64,000 bases of DNA from Clostridiales bacterium (lineage in GTDB: Bacteria; Bacillota; Clostridia; Oscillospirales; Oscillospiraceae), in contig SFIY01000007.1 in the NCBI GenBank assembly GCA_004555205.1, forward strand, positions 62,001 through 126,000, read 5' to 3'. This document shows positions 1 to 9,238 of this stretch, in pieces. Each line of letters begins with the position of its first letter. The first letter of the stretch is position 1. The notes under the pieces are model-generated. The model was not told where the DNA came from and made no database searches. It saw nothing but the letters and a program-made list of their open reading frames with translations. The translations under genes and the position numbers were made by a program.

Positions 1-336
1 AGCACCGGTCAACAGCGCGCCGGTGGAACCGGCAGAGATAAAGGCATCGCCCTTTCCGTCGCGCAGCATGGTCAACCCCACGCCCATGGAGGTGTCCTTC
101 TTGCGGCGGAACACCGTACTGGGATCGTCGCACATCTCCACCGTTTCAGAGGTGCCGACGATCTCCACACCCCGGGGCAGGGTCTCGACGCCGCAGGACT
201 TCACCGCCTCCCAAACGGCCTTTTTATCGCCGGTCAGCACAATCTCCACGTCCCAGCGCTTTTGGCCTGCCAAGGCGCCCTTTACGATTTCCAGCGGCGC
301 ATGGTCGCCGCCCATTGCGTCAATGATAATTTTCAT
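1..336 (-). CDS. plsX: Phosphate acyltransferase PlsX (3' part outside window)
   Basis: The first 112 codons are visible and the rest lies beyond the left edge. The start reads MKIIIDAMGGDHAP, the hallmark of PlsX, which makes acyl-phosphate from acyl-ACP for the first step of phospholipid synthesis at the membrane. A later stretch, FISAGSTGALLTGA, is also typical of the family. The ATG at 334-336 overlaps the trmFO stop in an ATGA junction, so the gene is probably translated by coupling within the trmFO operon. In many Firmicutes plsX sits in a fapR-plsX-fabD operon; its position behind trmFO is therefore a local arrangement. Confidence 0.93.
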   Translation of the reverse strand, partial: MKIIIDAMGGDHAPLEIVKGALAGQKRWDVEIVLTGDKKAVWEAVKSCGVETLPRGVEIVGTSETVEMCDDPSTVFRRKKDTSMGVGLTMLRDGKGDAFISAGSTGALLTGA

Positions 337-1646
337 CGAGCCATAACCTCCTCACGCAGCGTTTCGATCACCGCCAGCGAGCGCCGGGACAGCTCCGCAT
401 TTTTATTGCGCTTGCCCTTGACCCGGTGGTCAAGCGGTGGAATGATACCGAAATTGATATTCATGGGTTGGAAGTCACCCACAGTGGGGTTGCTGACATA
501 CAGGCCCAACGCGCCGATGGCCGTCTCCTGCGGGAAGTCGATGGGCGCTCTGCCCTGCAGGCGGCGCGCCAGTTCCACACCGACCAGAAAGCCGGAGGCG
601 CAGGATTCCACATAGCCCTCCACGCCGGTCATCTGTCCGGCAAAGGCAATACGCGGCCGGGAGCGCAAACGGTAGTAGCGGTCCAGCAGGCGGGGAGAAT
701 CCAAATAGGTGTTGCGGTGCATCACACCGTAGCGCAGGAACCGGGCATCGTGCAGCGCGGGGATCATGGTAAACACGCGCTTCTGCTCGGGCCACTTCAA
801 ATGGGTCTGGAAGCCCACCAGATTGTAAATGGAGCCGTCGGCATTGTCCTTGCGAAGCTGCACCACCGCATAGGGATCGCGGCCGGTCTTAGGATCGGGC
901 AGGCCCTTGGGCTTCAGCGGGCCGAACCGCAGGGTGTCTTCACCGCGGCGCGCCATGACCTCCACAGGCATGCAGCCCTCGAAAACCTGCTTGTCCTCAA
1001 AGCCGTGTACCTCCGCCTCCTGTGCCGTAATCAGCTCCTGCCAAAAGGCCCTGTACTCCGCCTCGTTCATGGGGCAGTTGATATAGTCGGGCGTCCCCTT
1101 GTCGTAGCGGGAGGCAAAATAGGCGCAGTCCATATCGATGCTCTCAAAGCTGACAAGAGGTGCTGCAGCATCGAAAAAGTTCAGCGTGCTGCCCTCGCCG
1201 AAGAGCGCAATGAGCTTCTCCGCCAGCGCATCGGAGGTCAAGGGGCCGGAGGCAATGACTACCTCGCCCTCGGGAATCTCCGTTACCTCGCCCTCCGCCA
1301 CGGTAATGTTCGGGTGCTGGCGGATCTCCTCGGTGACCATACGGGCAAAGCCGTGGCGGTCCACCGCCAATGCGCCGCCTGCCGGAACGCGTGTGGCGTC
1401 GGCGCAGCGCATGATCAGGCTGTCCAGTCGGCGCAGCTCCTCCTTCAAAAGTCCCACCGCGTTCTCCAGTTGATCGGAGCGCAGGGAGTTGGAGCAGCAT
1501 AGCTCGGCAAAGTATTCGGTTGTGTGGGCGGGCGTCTTTTTCACCGGCTTCATCTCGCAAAGCGTCACTTGTATGCCCCGCTGCGCCAGTTGCCAGGCAC
1601 ATTCACTGCCTGCCAGGCCCGCACCGATCACCGTTACATGATTCAT
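333..1646 (-). CDS. trmFO: TrmFO, folate/FAD-dependent tRNA (uracil-54-C5)-methyltransferase
   Basis: A 437-residue protein, the normal length for TrmFO. It makes ribothymidine at position 54 of the tRNA T-loop using methylenetetrahydrofolate as carbon donor and FAD(H2). The N-terminus holds the dinucleotide-binding motif GAGLAGSE (residues 8-15), and CCSNSLRSD and GCMPVE follow, all characteristic of this family. Its start overlaps the topA stop (1643-1646) and its stop overlaps the plsX start, so topA-trmFO-plsX are tightly coupled. The topA-trmFO order is common in Firmicutes. Nothing unusual is seen in the sequence. Confidence 0.96.
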   Translation of the reverse strand: MNHVTVIGAGLAGSECAWQLAQRGIQVTLCEMKPVKKTPAHTTEYFAELCCSNSLRSDQLENAVGLLKEELRRLDSLIMRCADATRVPAGGALAVDRHGFARMVTEEIRQHPNITVAEGEVTEIPEGEVVIASGPLTSDALAEKLIALFGEGSTLNFFDAAAPLVSFESIDMDCAYFASRYDKGTPDYINCPMNEAEYRAFWQELITAQEAEVHGFEDKQVFEGCMPVEVMARRGEDTLRFGPLKPKGLPDPKTGRDPYAVVQLRKDNADGSIYNLVGFQTHLKWPEQKRVFTMIPALHDARFLRYGVMHRNTYLDSPRLLDRYYRLRSRPRIAFAGQMTGVEGYVESCASGFLVGVELARRLQGRAPIDFPQETAIGALGLYVSNPTVGDFQPMNINFGIIPPLDHRVKGKRNKNAELSRRSLAVIETLREEVMAR

Positions 1647-3916
1647 TCTTTTTCCGCCTTTTCGGTCGTCTTTTTCGTGGTCGTCTTTTTCGTGGTTGTT
1701 TTCTTCGCCGGTGTTTTCTTCGCGGCGGTTTTTTTGGCGGTCTTTTTAGCGTCCTTTTCCCCGTCTTTTTTCGCATCCGCCGCTTTTTTTACATAACCGC
1801 GCTTCTCCTCCGGCAGGAAGTTGGGGCACGCTTCGTTGATGCAATAGGGGCGCTTATAGCCCTTGCCGGACTTTTTGAACATGGTATGGCCGCACTGGGG
1901 ACAGTCCTCCTTCACCGGCACATCCCAGGTGCGGAACTCGCAGGTAGCCGGCTGCGCCTTGGTGGCGGTGTTGTGCTCGCAGCAATAGTAGGTATACTGC
2001 TTGCCGCTGTCCTTACCCACACCGGTGCGCTTCATCAGCCGTCCGCCGCACACAGGGCAGCGGCCGGGCATCTGCACCACCAAAGGCATGGTGAAGCTGC
2101 AATCGGGATAACCGGGGCAAGCCAGGAACTGACCGAATCTGCCGTCACGCTCCACCAGATTCTTGCCGCATACCGGACAGATCTCCTCGCTGACGGTAGG
2201 CGGAACATTCACATACTCGCTGTTGCCGGCGTCGCCCAGGCGGCTCTCGAAATCGCCGTAGAAATCACGGATTACATTTTTCCAGGGCACATTGCCTTCT
2301 TCCACGCTGTCAAGCTCATCCTCCATATGCGCGGTAAACTTCAAATCGGCGATGTCGTCAAAATACTGCTTCATCCAACCGGTTACCGCGTGACCCAGCG
2401 GGGTGATCAGCAGGGCCTTACCTTCTTTTTTCACATAGCGGCGATCCAGAATGGTGGACACGGTCGGTGCATAGGTGGAGGGGCGGCCGATGCCCTGTTC
2501 TTCCATGGCGCGGATCAGGGAGGCATCGGTATAATGCGCCGGCGGCTGGGTGAAGTGCTGGCTCGGCTCCAAGCTCTGCAGCGTCACATTCTCCCCTTGG
2601 CGCAGCGGCGGCAGCGGAGATTCTTTCTCCTCCTTCTCCTCATCGCGGCTCTCCTCATATACGGCAGTGTAGCCGGCGAATTTCAGCTTGCTGGCGCTGG
2701 CGCGGAAGCTGTGTATCCCTGCGCTGATCTCTGTGCTGACGCTGTCATAGACGGCGTTTTCCATCTGGCTGGCCAAAAAACGGCTCCAGATCAAGCGGTA
2801 CAGCCGATACTGCTCCGGCGTCAGATCGCCGCGAATGTCCTCCGGCGTCAGATTGACATTACTGGGACGGATAGCCTCGTGGGCATCCTGCGCGCCGGCC
2901 TTGGTCTTATATTGGCGCACCTTGGCAGGATAGTAGTCATCGCCGTAGCGCTGACAGATAAACCGACGGGCGTCGCTCTGGGCCTCATCGGAGATACGCA
3001 GGGAATCCGTACGCATATAGGTGATCAGACCCACCGTACCCTCGCCGGTAATGTCCACGCCCTCATAGAGCTGCTGGGCAATGGCCATGGTACGGCGCGG
3101 CGTCATATTCAGCTTGCGGGAAGCCTCCTGCTGCATGGTGGAGGTGGTGAAGGGCGCTGAGGGAGAGCGCTGCTTATCCGTGCGCTTCACGCTCTTTACC
3201 GCAAAGGGCAGCGTCTGCAGCTCAGCCATGATCGCCTGTACTTCCTTTTCGGTGTATTTCTTCTTGGGTTGACCGCAATAATCTGCCTTGAACGGCACGC
3301 CTCCCGCGTTTTTCAGCAGGGCCTCCAGCGTCCAGTATTCCTCGGGCACGAAGGCCTCGATCTCGGCGTCCCGATCGTCCACCATGCGCGTGGCAACGCT
3401 CTGCACACGGCCGGCGCTCAGGCCCTTGCGGATCTTTCGCCACATAATAGGCGAAATCTGATAGCCCACAATGCGGTCGAGAATACGGCGTGCCTGCTGG
3501 GCGTCCACCAGATTCTGGTCGATCTCACGGGGCTTTTCAATGCTCTCCGTGACCACTTTTTTGGTGATCTCGTTGAATGTCACGCGCTTGGCCTTGTTAT
3601 CGTCCAAACCCAGCAAATGCTTCAAATGCCAGGAAATGGCCTCACCCTCGCGGTCCGGGTCGGTGGCAAGGTACACAGCCTCGCATCTGTCTGCCGACCG
3701 CTTCAGGTCTTTAATGATCTCCTCTTTGCCGCGAATGGGCCGATAGTCCGGTTCAAAATCATTTTCCACATCCACGCCGATCTTGCTCTTGGGCAGGTCG
3801 CGCAGATGGCCCATGCAGGCCTTGACCTCATAGTTTGGCCCCAGATACTTGCCGATGGTCTTCGCCTTGGCCGGGGACTCCACAATCACGAGGTTTTTGT
3901 CTGCTTTTTTTGCCAT
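1643..3916 (-). CDS. topA: DNA topoisomerase I (type IA)
   Basis: A 757-residue enzyme that relaxes negative supercoils by cutting one strand through a tyrosine. The Toprim start VIVESPAKAKTI lies near residues 9-20, and the catalytic motif GLITYMRTDS is near residue 300. Three zinc-ribbon repeats of the CPxCG...C type occupy roughly residues 575-715 and are used for single-strand DNA contacts. The last about 40 residues are a lysine/threonine/alanine tail made of KKT-type repeats, probably an unstructured DNA-binding tail. It lies just downstream of dprA (6 bp gap) and overlaps trmFO by 4 bp, an order conserved in many Firmicutes. Confidence 0.97.
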   Translation of the reverse strand: MAKKADKNLVIVESPAKAKTIGKYLGPNYEVKACMGHLRDLPKSKIGVDVENDFEPDYRPIRGKEEIIKDLKRSADRCEAVYLATDPDREGEAISWHLKHLLGLDDNKAKRVTFNEITKKVVTESIEKPREIDQNLVDAQQARRILDRIVGYQISPIMWRKIRKGLSAGRVQSVATRMVDDRDAEIEAFVPEEYWTLEALLKNAGGVPFKADYCGQPKKKYTEKEVQAIMAELQTLPFAVKSVKRTDKQRSPSAPFTTSTMQQEASRKLNMTPRRTMAIAQQLYEGVDITGEGTVGLITYMRTDSLRISDEAQSDARRFICQRYGDDYYPAKVRQYKTKAGAQDAHEAIRPSNVNLTPEDIRGDLTPEQYRLYRLIWSRFLASQMENAVYDSVSTEISAGIHSFRASASKLKFAGYTAVYEESRDEEKEEKESPLPPLRQGENVTLQSLEPSQHFTQPPAHYTDASLIRAMEEQGIGRPSTYAPTVSTILDRRYVKKEGKALLITPLGHAVTGWMKQYFDDIADLKFTAHMEDELDSVEEGNVPWKNVIRDFYGDFESRLGDAGNSEYVNVPPTVSEEICPVCGKNLVERDGRFGQFLACPGYPDCSFTMPLVVQMPGRCPVCGGRLMKRTGVGKDSGKQYTYYCCEHNTATKAQPATCEFRTWDVPVKEDCPQCGHTMFKKSGKGYKRPYCINEACPNFLPEEKRGYVKKAADAKKDGEKDAKKTAKKTAAKKTPAKKTTTKKTTTKKTTEKAEKE

Positions 3917-3922
3917 AGTTCT

Positions 3923-5134
3923 TTACTCCTTCTTGATTTCCACTGTGCGCACGAAGCAGCGCGCTCCCTGCTCGCAGGCAAATCCGTCTATTTCCAACAC
4001 CGTCAGTGCCGACAGCACACGGCGCACCGGCAGGCCGGTCATCTCCGCCACATCGTCTGTCAGCAGCGGTTTATCCGTGGTCAACACCTGTATGATGCGG
4101 AGCTGATCGTCGGTCAGCCCCTCTTCATTCCTTGCGATATCCAGTACCGGCAATGTCGGCGTCTTCGCCGTTTCCTCTGCGGCTGCGGCAGGTTTCATCT
4201 TTTTTTCACTGCCCTCCGGCATCGGCGGCAGCTCTTCGCCGCTTTTCTTCAGGCGATGGGGGAAGCGGTTTTTGTATTCGCTCAGCACATCCCAGCCGCA
4301 GCCGGCCAAGCCTGCCCCTTCGCGGATCAGTTGATGGCAGCCCACACTGTTGGGTGCGTTGATGGGGCCAGGTACGGCGAACACCTCACGCCCCTGCTCC
4401 AGGGCCGTATTGGCGGTAATCAGCGCGCCGCTCTTTTCCGGCGCTTCCACCACCACGGCGGCAAGGCTCAAGCCGCTGATGATGCGGTTTCTCACCGGGA
4501 AATGCCACGCCTCCGGCTCTGCTGCCGGCGGGTACTCCGACAAAAGCACGCCTGTGGCAGCGATGTCCTCATACAACCGGCGATTCTCCGCCGGGTACAC
4601 CACATCCACACCGCCGCCCAGTACGGCTGCGGTAAAGCCGCCGGCACGCAGCGCTCCGCGATGTGCCGCCGCGTCAATGCCTTTGGCAAGGCCGGATACC
4701 ACCACCGCGCCGGATTTTGCCATCTCGTAGCCTAACTGCTCCGCCGCATTTATGCCATAAGGCGTGCATTTTCTCGTACCTACCACGGCGATGGCCGCCT
4801 CATCATCGAACAAGGGCATGGAGCCCTTGCCGTAGAGCAGGACCGGCGGATCGTAGATGTTGCGCAGCCGCGCAGGATAGGTGGCGTCGTCCATGGTCAG
4901 CACAAACAGTTCTTTCCGTGCGCAATCATTCAGTATGCGTCCGGCGCGCTCCAACGATTTGTCCGTCAGCAGCGCCGCCTGCGTTTTATGCAGGCCCTCC
5001 ACCTGCCAATAGGCCTCCTCGTCAGCGTAGAATATGCTCTCCGGCGAGGTAAAATGCTCCAAAAGCAGCAGTTTGCTGCGATTGGTCAGTGCCGGCATAG
5101 ATGCCAGCCAAACCCAGTATTTCAACGCCGCCAC
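3923..5134 (-). CDS. dprA: DNA-processing protein DprA
   Basis: A 403-residue DprA/Smf protein, which loads RecA on incoming single-stranded DNA in transformation and also occurs in species not known to be competent. The Rossmann-like core shows VVGTRKCTPYG and SGLAKGIDAAAH, both typical. An N-terminal SAM-like region precedes it. The last about 70 residues, after a charged low-complexity linker (residues about 290-330, rich in K, E, P and A), form the usual winged-helix DprA domain. It directly precedes topA on the same strand. Confidence 0.95.
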   Translation of the reverse strand: MAALKYWVWLASMPALTNRSKLLLLEHFTSPESIFYADEEAYWQVEGLHKTQAALLTDKSLERAGRILNDCARKELFVLTMDDATYPARLRNIYDPPVLLYGKGSMPLFDDEAAIAVVGTRKCTPYGINAAEQLGYEMAKSGAVVVSGLAKGIDAAAHRGALRAGGFTAAVLGGGVDVVYPAENRRLYEDIAATGVLLSEYPPAAEPEAWHFPVRNRIISGLSLAAVVVEAPEKSGALITANTALEQGREVFAVPGPINAPNSVGCHQLIREGAGLAGCGWDVLSEYKNRFPHRLKKSGEELPPMPEGSEKKMKPAAAAEETAKTPTLPVLDIARNEEGLTDDQLRIIQVLTTDKPLLTDDVAEMTGLPVRRVLSALTVLEIDGFACEQGARCFVRTVEIKKE

Positions 5135-5146
5135 ACTTATCTCTCC

Positions 5147-5902
5147 TTATCGGTAGACTTCCCACAGCAGTACCGTCGCCGCGATCGCCGCATTCAGCGA
5201 TTCGCAGCGCTCACTCATGGGGATGCGAATGGTCTTATCGCACAGGGCAAGCACCTCATCCGACAGGCCGCGTCCCTCACTGCCGATAGCCAGTGCCGCC
5301 CGCGAATAATCCGCATCGCGGACATCCAGCGTATCCTCACGCAGGGCCGCGCCATACAGGGGGAGGCGGCTATTCATCAGAAGCCCGCGCAGTTCCTGCA
5401 CGCTGCACTGCCAGACCGGGCAGCGAAATACCGCACCCATGGAGGCGCGCACCGTCTTGACGCTGTACGGGTCGGCGCAGCCGGAGAGCAGCAGCAAGCC
5501 GTCACAGGCAAAGGCGTCCGCCGTGCGCCAGATGGTGCCCACATTGCCCGGGTCCTGCACACCGTCCAGCACCATGTAGTGCTTGCCGGTCAGCTTCTCC
5601 GGCAGCGTCTTCCGCGGCAGGCGGCAGGTAAACAGCACGCCCTGGGGCGTTTTCATCGGGGAAACGGAAGCCATCACCTCCTGCGGCACCTGCACGCAGC
5701 GGATCGCCTCGTCAAGCGGCGGCAATTCGTCAGGCTCGGTGCACAGCACCGTACAGACCTCCGCCTTCCACAGCAGCGCCTCACGCAGCAGCTTCGGGCT
5801 GTCGCACAGAAACTCACCCTGCTGCCGCCGATAGCTTCCGGAGGAGGACAGCTTGCGAATATGCGTCATCAGCGGATTGGCACGGCTGGTGATCGTTTCC
5901 AT
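5147..5902 (-). CDS. SpoU/TrmH-family RNA 2'-O-methyltransferase
   Basis: A 251-residue SPOUT methyltransferase. The N-terminal substrate-binding part begins with ITSRANPLMTHIRKL and QGEFLCDSPKLL, as in clostridial rRNA-methyltransferase relatives of RlmB/TrmH. The knot shows VLDGVQDPGNVGTIWRTADAF (motif 1), a serine-rich AIGSEGRGLS (motif 2) and IPMSERCESLNAAIAATVLL (motif 3, SAM binding). The likely substrate is a ribose 2'-OH in 23S rRNA or tRNA; the exact site cannot be read from sequence. The start has a clean AGGAGG site. It is the first gene of the leftward housekeeping run. Confidence 0.9.
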   Translation of the reverse strand: METITSRANPLMTHIRKLSSSGSYRRQQGEFLCDSPKLLREALLWKAEVCTVLCTEPDELPPLDEAIRCVQVPQEVMASVSPMKTPQGVLFTCRLPRKTLPEKLTGKHYMVLDGVQDPGNVGTIWRTADAFACDGLLLLSGCADPYSVKTVRASMGAVFRCPVWQCSVQELRGLLMNSRLPLYGAALREDTLDVRDADYSRAALAIGSEGRGLSDEVLALCDKTIRIPMSERCESLNAAIAATVLLWEVYR

Positions 5903-6408
5903 GGTCGTCCTCCTTTCATTTCGGACAGAACAAGCTGACCCGGTAAAAAACAGGTCAGCTCAGTTGATGATCCATCCGGCGGCTTCATGGTGGGGATTCG
6001 TTTTGCCGCAAATTCGGGGTCATGCCTTCATAACAGACTATGAAAGGCATCATGTTTTCATGGTTTTCGGGAAAGCCAACAGGACAGCAAACCCTTCATG
6101 CATTTACATTGAACCCGGATGAAGCACATTATTGCGAAATCATATAAAGCCGACCTCATGATACTTATTTAAATTGTATCGTAGCACAACCTCTGTAAAA
6201 ATTCAAGCCCTTGAGATAAATACTATATGCGCTGCTTGCAGGATGTACAATGATGTGTGACAAATAGAAAAAAGAGCAGCGAATAGGGATGGCATATGTC
6301 ATAACCGTCAAAGGGATATCCCTTTGCAAATCTGCTTTTTTCAGTATTTTACACATGGACATAACTCCACATGTTACATGATAGTAGGAAATTCCGAAAA
6401 TTTTCACA
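5903..6408. other. Intergenic, no convincing gene
   Basis: About 500 bases without a credible gene. Short reading frames exist on both strands but lack ribosome sites and family resemblance. The one structured element is an inverted repeat, AGCTGACC at 5933-5940 and GGTCAGCT at 5953-5960 with an A-rich loop, just upstream of the methyltransferase start. It could be a hairpin in the leader of that gene. Confidence 0.5.
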
Positions 6409-6592
6409 CCGGCTTTTCGGCATGGAAATTCCGATTCAACAGATTTGGTGCGATCTTGCCGACTTCACCCTTGTAAGAACGATCTCTTTCGCTGCCGGTG
6501 TATATCGTTTATTTGGTATTCTTTTTCGGCATAGTTAACACCCCACTTCTCAGATAGTATATCATACTGTCTGACAAATGGGGTGCACTTCA
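6409..6592 (-). mobile_element. Relic of an IS3-family insertion sequence
   Basis: Read on the minus strand, the segment starts with an end-like sequence containing GCACCCCATTTGTCAGACAG. It is followed by a short orfA start (ATG at 6532, reading MPKKNTK then stop). It then jumps to a piece of an IS3/IS150-type orfB reading RSYKGEVGKIAPNLLNRNF and HAEKP, the stretch that normally precedes the catalytic DDE domain. The middle of the element and everything after HAEKP are missing. It cannot make a transposase. No second terminal repeat was found. Confidence 0.7.
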
Positions 6593-6641
6593 AGTTTTCC
6601 GCTTCGTTTTGTTCTGCATATTCTGTCATTTTTTCACGGTT

Positions 6642-7523
6642 TTATTCTGTGCCCAGTACCTGCCATTGGTCGGTCTCGGTATTGAACGCATAGATCAGAT
6701 TGTCCGATACGGCATAGAGCTTTTCTCGGACAAATTGGTCTCCATGATCTGTGCCGAGGGCAAAAAGCATATGCGGCTTTCCCCCGATCATCTGCTGTTC
6801 ACCGGTGTAGAGCAGCTCCATACCGTGTTTCATCGCTTCCTGCACTTCGTCGGTCTCGCCAAGAAGATCACGGGCGATTTCAATCGACTTGTCTTCGCTG
6901 TCTTCATAAACAGAGAAGTCATAGCAGCCGGGCACTGCCGCCACATGTCCGTCCTTCATGGAGAGCATGGGATGGAATTCCAGTGTTTTCGCTCCGTCCG
7001 TCGCGGAGATCAGCACATTCGAATAGATCTCACTGAGATTGCAGCGCAATACAACGACTTCACCCGGACCGCCTTGGCAAATCGTTTTATCCTTGTGATC
7101 CTCGTATTCACCGCTGTCGGTCATACCTGCCTGATACACAGTGATAGAGGCTTCCTTGCTTGCCGGAACAAAAGCGTATAGCTCTGCTCCTTCATGCACA
7201 ACAAGGCCGCTGTCCCTCAGAAACGGATAGGTTTGAGCCGCCGGGCTGTTTTTCAAATATGTGTACACATCTTCCGATGTACTTTCACTGTCCACATAGC
7301 CGATGAAGGCAATGCCGAGCGTGCAATTGTTCTCTTGGATACTTTCTCTCAGCAGAGATAGGATCGGATCATCCTTTTCCGCACCGTCCGGTTCAGTGAC
7401 AGAACTGCCGTCGGTTGGCTTGCCGGGGCCCTCTAAGGGGTCACCCTGCGGCTTTGTTCCGCAGCCGACGATGAGTACCAAGAACAGTAGGAGTACCGGC
7501 AGCAAATACAATTTTTTTCTCAT
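6642..7523 (-). CDS. Putative lipoprotein of unknown function
   Basis: A 293-residue exported protein with a lipoprotein signal peptide: MRKK, a hydrophobic run, then lipobox LIVGC with Cys21 as the lipidated residue. A Pro/Gly/Asp/Glu-rich linker follows (residues about 24-50), then a globular domain I do not recognise. The ATG at 7523 is preferred because the GGGAGG site fits it; a TTG three codons upstream is possible. It stands alone between an IS relic and a gene-poor stretch. Its function is unknown, and it should face the outside of the membrane. Confidence 0.8.
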   Translation of the reverse strand: MRKKLYLLPVLLLFLVLIVGCGTKPQGDPLEGPGKPTDGSSVTEPDGAEKDDPILSLLRESIQENNCTLGIAFIGYVDSESTSEDVYTYLKNSPAAQTYPFLRDSGLVVHEGAELYAFVPASKEASITVYQAGMTDSGEYEDHKDKTICQGGPGEVVVLRCNLSEIYSNVLISATDGAKTLEFHPMLSMKDGHVAAVPGCYDFSVYEDSEDKSIEIARDLLGETDEVQEAMKHGMELLYTGEQQMIGGKPHMLFALGTDHGDQFVREKLYAVSDNLIYAFNTETDQWQVLGTE

Positions 7524-8020
7524 AGAAACCAAGCCTCCCTTCCTTCACTTTTCACAAGCTTTTGTTTCGCATAAAACGTACTTTGCCTATTCAAAACAAT
7601 CTTTTTCACGGATGTTCATTACTTCCATTTGTCGCATTTTGGCTTCTATACACTTAATATACTATTGATTTTTTGCGCTTGTCACTGACACAAGTGTCAG
7701 TACGTTTGTTTTTTGAGATTTTTCGGTTAGTGAAACTAAAAACAGCAGCTCTTAATACGCGGCATATGCAATACCCCAACATGTCTTCCGATATGTTGGG
7801 GTATCGCAACTTACCAGTCGATGAGCTTCATCGTGGGGAACGCTCTATGAGCATCAAAATAGCTCTCATTCAAGCCAAATCACTCACAATAAATGAGCTT
7901 CTTTCGAGTTCGCATTCACCAAATTTCTCCGCATTAACGCTATCTGCATCTATTGAGGAGAACCTGTTGGAGAATGTGGAGAAAACTCTGTTCCACCTGA
8001 TAAACAATACCACATGCGGC
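7524..8020. other. Gene-poor AT-rich stretch
   Basis: No gene here is convincing. Open frames exist on both strands but have no good start site and no family resemblance. The main feature is the 12-bp perfect inverted repeat listed separately. Confidence 0.5.
7771..7804. repeat. Perfect 12-bp inverted repeat
   Basis: ATACCCCAACAT (7771-7782) and its exact reverse complement (7793-7804) are separated by 10 bases. No T-run follows on either strand, so it is a poor terminator. It may be an operator or the end structure of a lost mobile element. Confidence 0.6.
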
Positions 8021-8238
8021 TTAGAACCGTTTATTATTATATATGAGAAGGGTTCCATTTTCAAGCCACTTCTCAAATTCTGTCTTTCTTCCTACAGGGG
8101 ATAGATTTTCCAATTGGGAATCTTTGTTGATTTCTCCTTTTTTCTATGCTAAATTTTCTTTTTCATTTCTATATCGTTTTTGCCCGAAGACCGATTTGAA
8201 AGCATCATGGGACATATGTAACACTTCTTGTCTCGCAT
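8021..8238 (-). pseudogene. Possible decayed small gene
   Basis: An ideal ribosome site (AAAGGAGG, 7-base spacing) precedes an ATG at 8238, but that frame closes after 29 codons. One frame over, protein-like sequence continues with ARQEVLHMSHDAFKSVFGQK, then an in-frame stop, then VGRKTEFEKWLENGTLLIYN to a stop at 8021. The strong start signal combined with one frameshift and one nonsense codon suggests a decayed gene of about 70 codons. The family is not recognised, and this could be chance. Confidence 0.25.
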
Positions 8239-8320
8239 AGCCGAGCCTCCTTTAAGTTTCTACTGTAATTGTATGCAAAGGCAGTGAAAGAGTCGAATGT
8301 ACCGCAACAAATATAAAAAA

Positions 8321-8365
8321 GGCAAGAAAAAAGAGAGAAGTGAAACTTCTCTCAATTCTCTTGCC
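8321..8365 (-). terminator. Rho-independent terminator of the TSCPD gene
   Basis: On the minus strand a stem GAGAGAAG/CTTCTCTC (8333-8340 with 8346-8353), extended by GGCAAGA/CTCTTGCC, is followed by a T-rich run. It ends the leftward transcript of the gene at 8450-8707. Confidence 0.8.
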
Positions 8366-8449
8366 CGCAATGCTCAGCGTTCCTATAAAACATAACTGTC
8401 CTTAGGAACCCCAAGCATTTGATCGGTGGTTTTTCATTGGCGTGTCAGC

Positions 8450-8707
8450 TTACGACTGTTCCAGTGCTTTTTCCAGCGCAATGGCGATCTGATCGGGGCA
8501 GGAGCTGTTCTTCATGCCGCAGCGGATACCCTTCATGCGGCCAATGGCCTCCCGTGCAGGCATGCCGATAATCAGCGAGGAAATCCCCTGCAAATTGCCG
8601 CTGCAGCCGCCAAGCACCTGCACATTGCGGATGATACCATCTTCCACCTCTACCTGAATCCTCTGAGAGCAGACACCCTTGGGCGTATATGTGTAGGTCA
8701 CGGTCAC
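8450..8707 (-). CDS. TSCPD domain protein (TIGR03905 type)
   Basis: An 85-residue protein matching the short TSCPD family: TYTPKGVCSQRI at the start, GGCSGNLQGIS in the middle and SSCPDQIA near the end, with conserved cysteines that may bind metal. The same domain occurs at the end of B12-dependent ribonucleotide reductases, but the role of the stand-alone protein is not known. The start is GTG at 8707 or 8701; the AAGGAG site fits 8701 slightly better. It is a single-gene unit with its own terminator, divergent from the DUF3343 gene at 8925. Confidence 0.85.
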   Translation of the reverse strand: MTVTYTYTPKGVCSQRIQVEVEDGIIRNVQVLGGCSGNLQGISSLIIGMPAREAIGRMKGIRCGMKNSSCPDQIAIALEKALEQS

Positions 8708-8924
8708 ATTCTCCTTTTTCTTTTGACATTTTCTTTATTGTACCACATCTGTCAACACCCCATACATGTGTCAACCGTCTGTTTGCCCTCTTACAATCGC
8801 CTCATCACTCCTTCTGTTATTTGATTTTTCAATAACAGAAGGTTTTTCTATTTTTAATTAAAATTGACCGGCAAAAAAGAGAGGAATACAATAAAATGCG
8901 ACAATCTTTTTGCAGGAGGCGGAT

Positions 8925-9161
8925 ATGAAGCAGAAGCAGCCGCGCATCGTCGTCACCTTTCACACGACGGCGGAGGCCATGGCCACGGAGCAGCTCTGCC
9001 GCGAGCAGGGTCTGGCCGGAAAACTCATCTCCGCACCTCGCGCACTGACAGCGGATTGCGGCATCGCGTGGAGCGGTCCGCCCGAAACAAAGGACGCCCT
9101 GCTTCGGGCGCTGGCGGAGGCCGACATTGAAACGGCAGGTTCCTACGATCTGCTGATATGA
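8925..9161 (+). CDS. DUF3343 protein (putative Se/S carrier-like)
   Basis: A 78-residue protein of the DUF3343 family: VTFHTTAEAMATEQLC at the start and an ADCGIAWSG segment with one cysteine. These small proteins co-occur with YedF, YedE and SelD and are thought to carry selenium or sulfur, but this is not proven. The ATG at 8925 is chosen because an AGGAGG lies 6 bases upstream. It heads a three-gene rightward operon with YedE and the TusA-like protein. A second, distinct DUF3343 copy lies at 21132-21371. Confidence 0.85.
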   Translation: MKQKQPRIVVTFHTTAEAMATEQLCREQGLAGKLISAPRALTADCGIAWSGPPETKDALLRALAEADIETAGSYDLLI

Positions 9162-9238
9162 TGATTTTTTAGGTATTTGCAGGGAATTGCGCCTACCGTA
9201 ATTCTCTATCAAATATAACGAAGAAAAGGAGAATGAAA

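Noticed and set aside
1520..3160. Long plus-strand frame opposite topA
   Set aside because: It is the antisense shadow of topA with low-complexity, histidine/leucine-rich content.
6165..6407. 80-codon frame on the minus strand downstream of the IS3 relic
   Set aside because: No ribosome site, start lies at the broken IS junction, and the sequence resembles no protein family.
7673..8104. 143-codon frame on the plus strand
   Set aside because: No ribosome site, mixed composition, and it overlaps the inverted repeat and the decayed minus-strand gene; probably chance.
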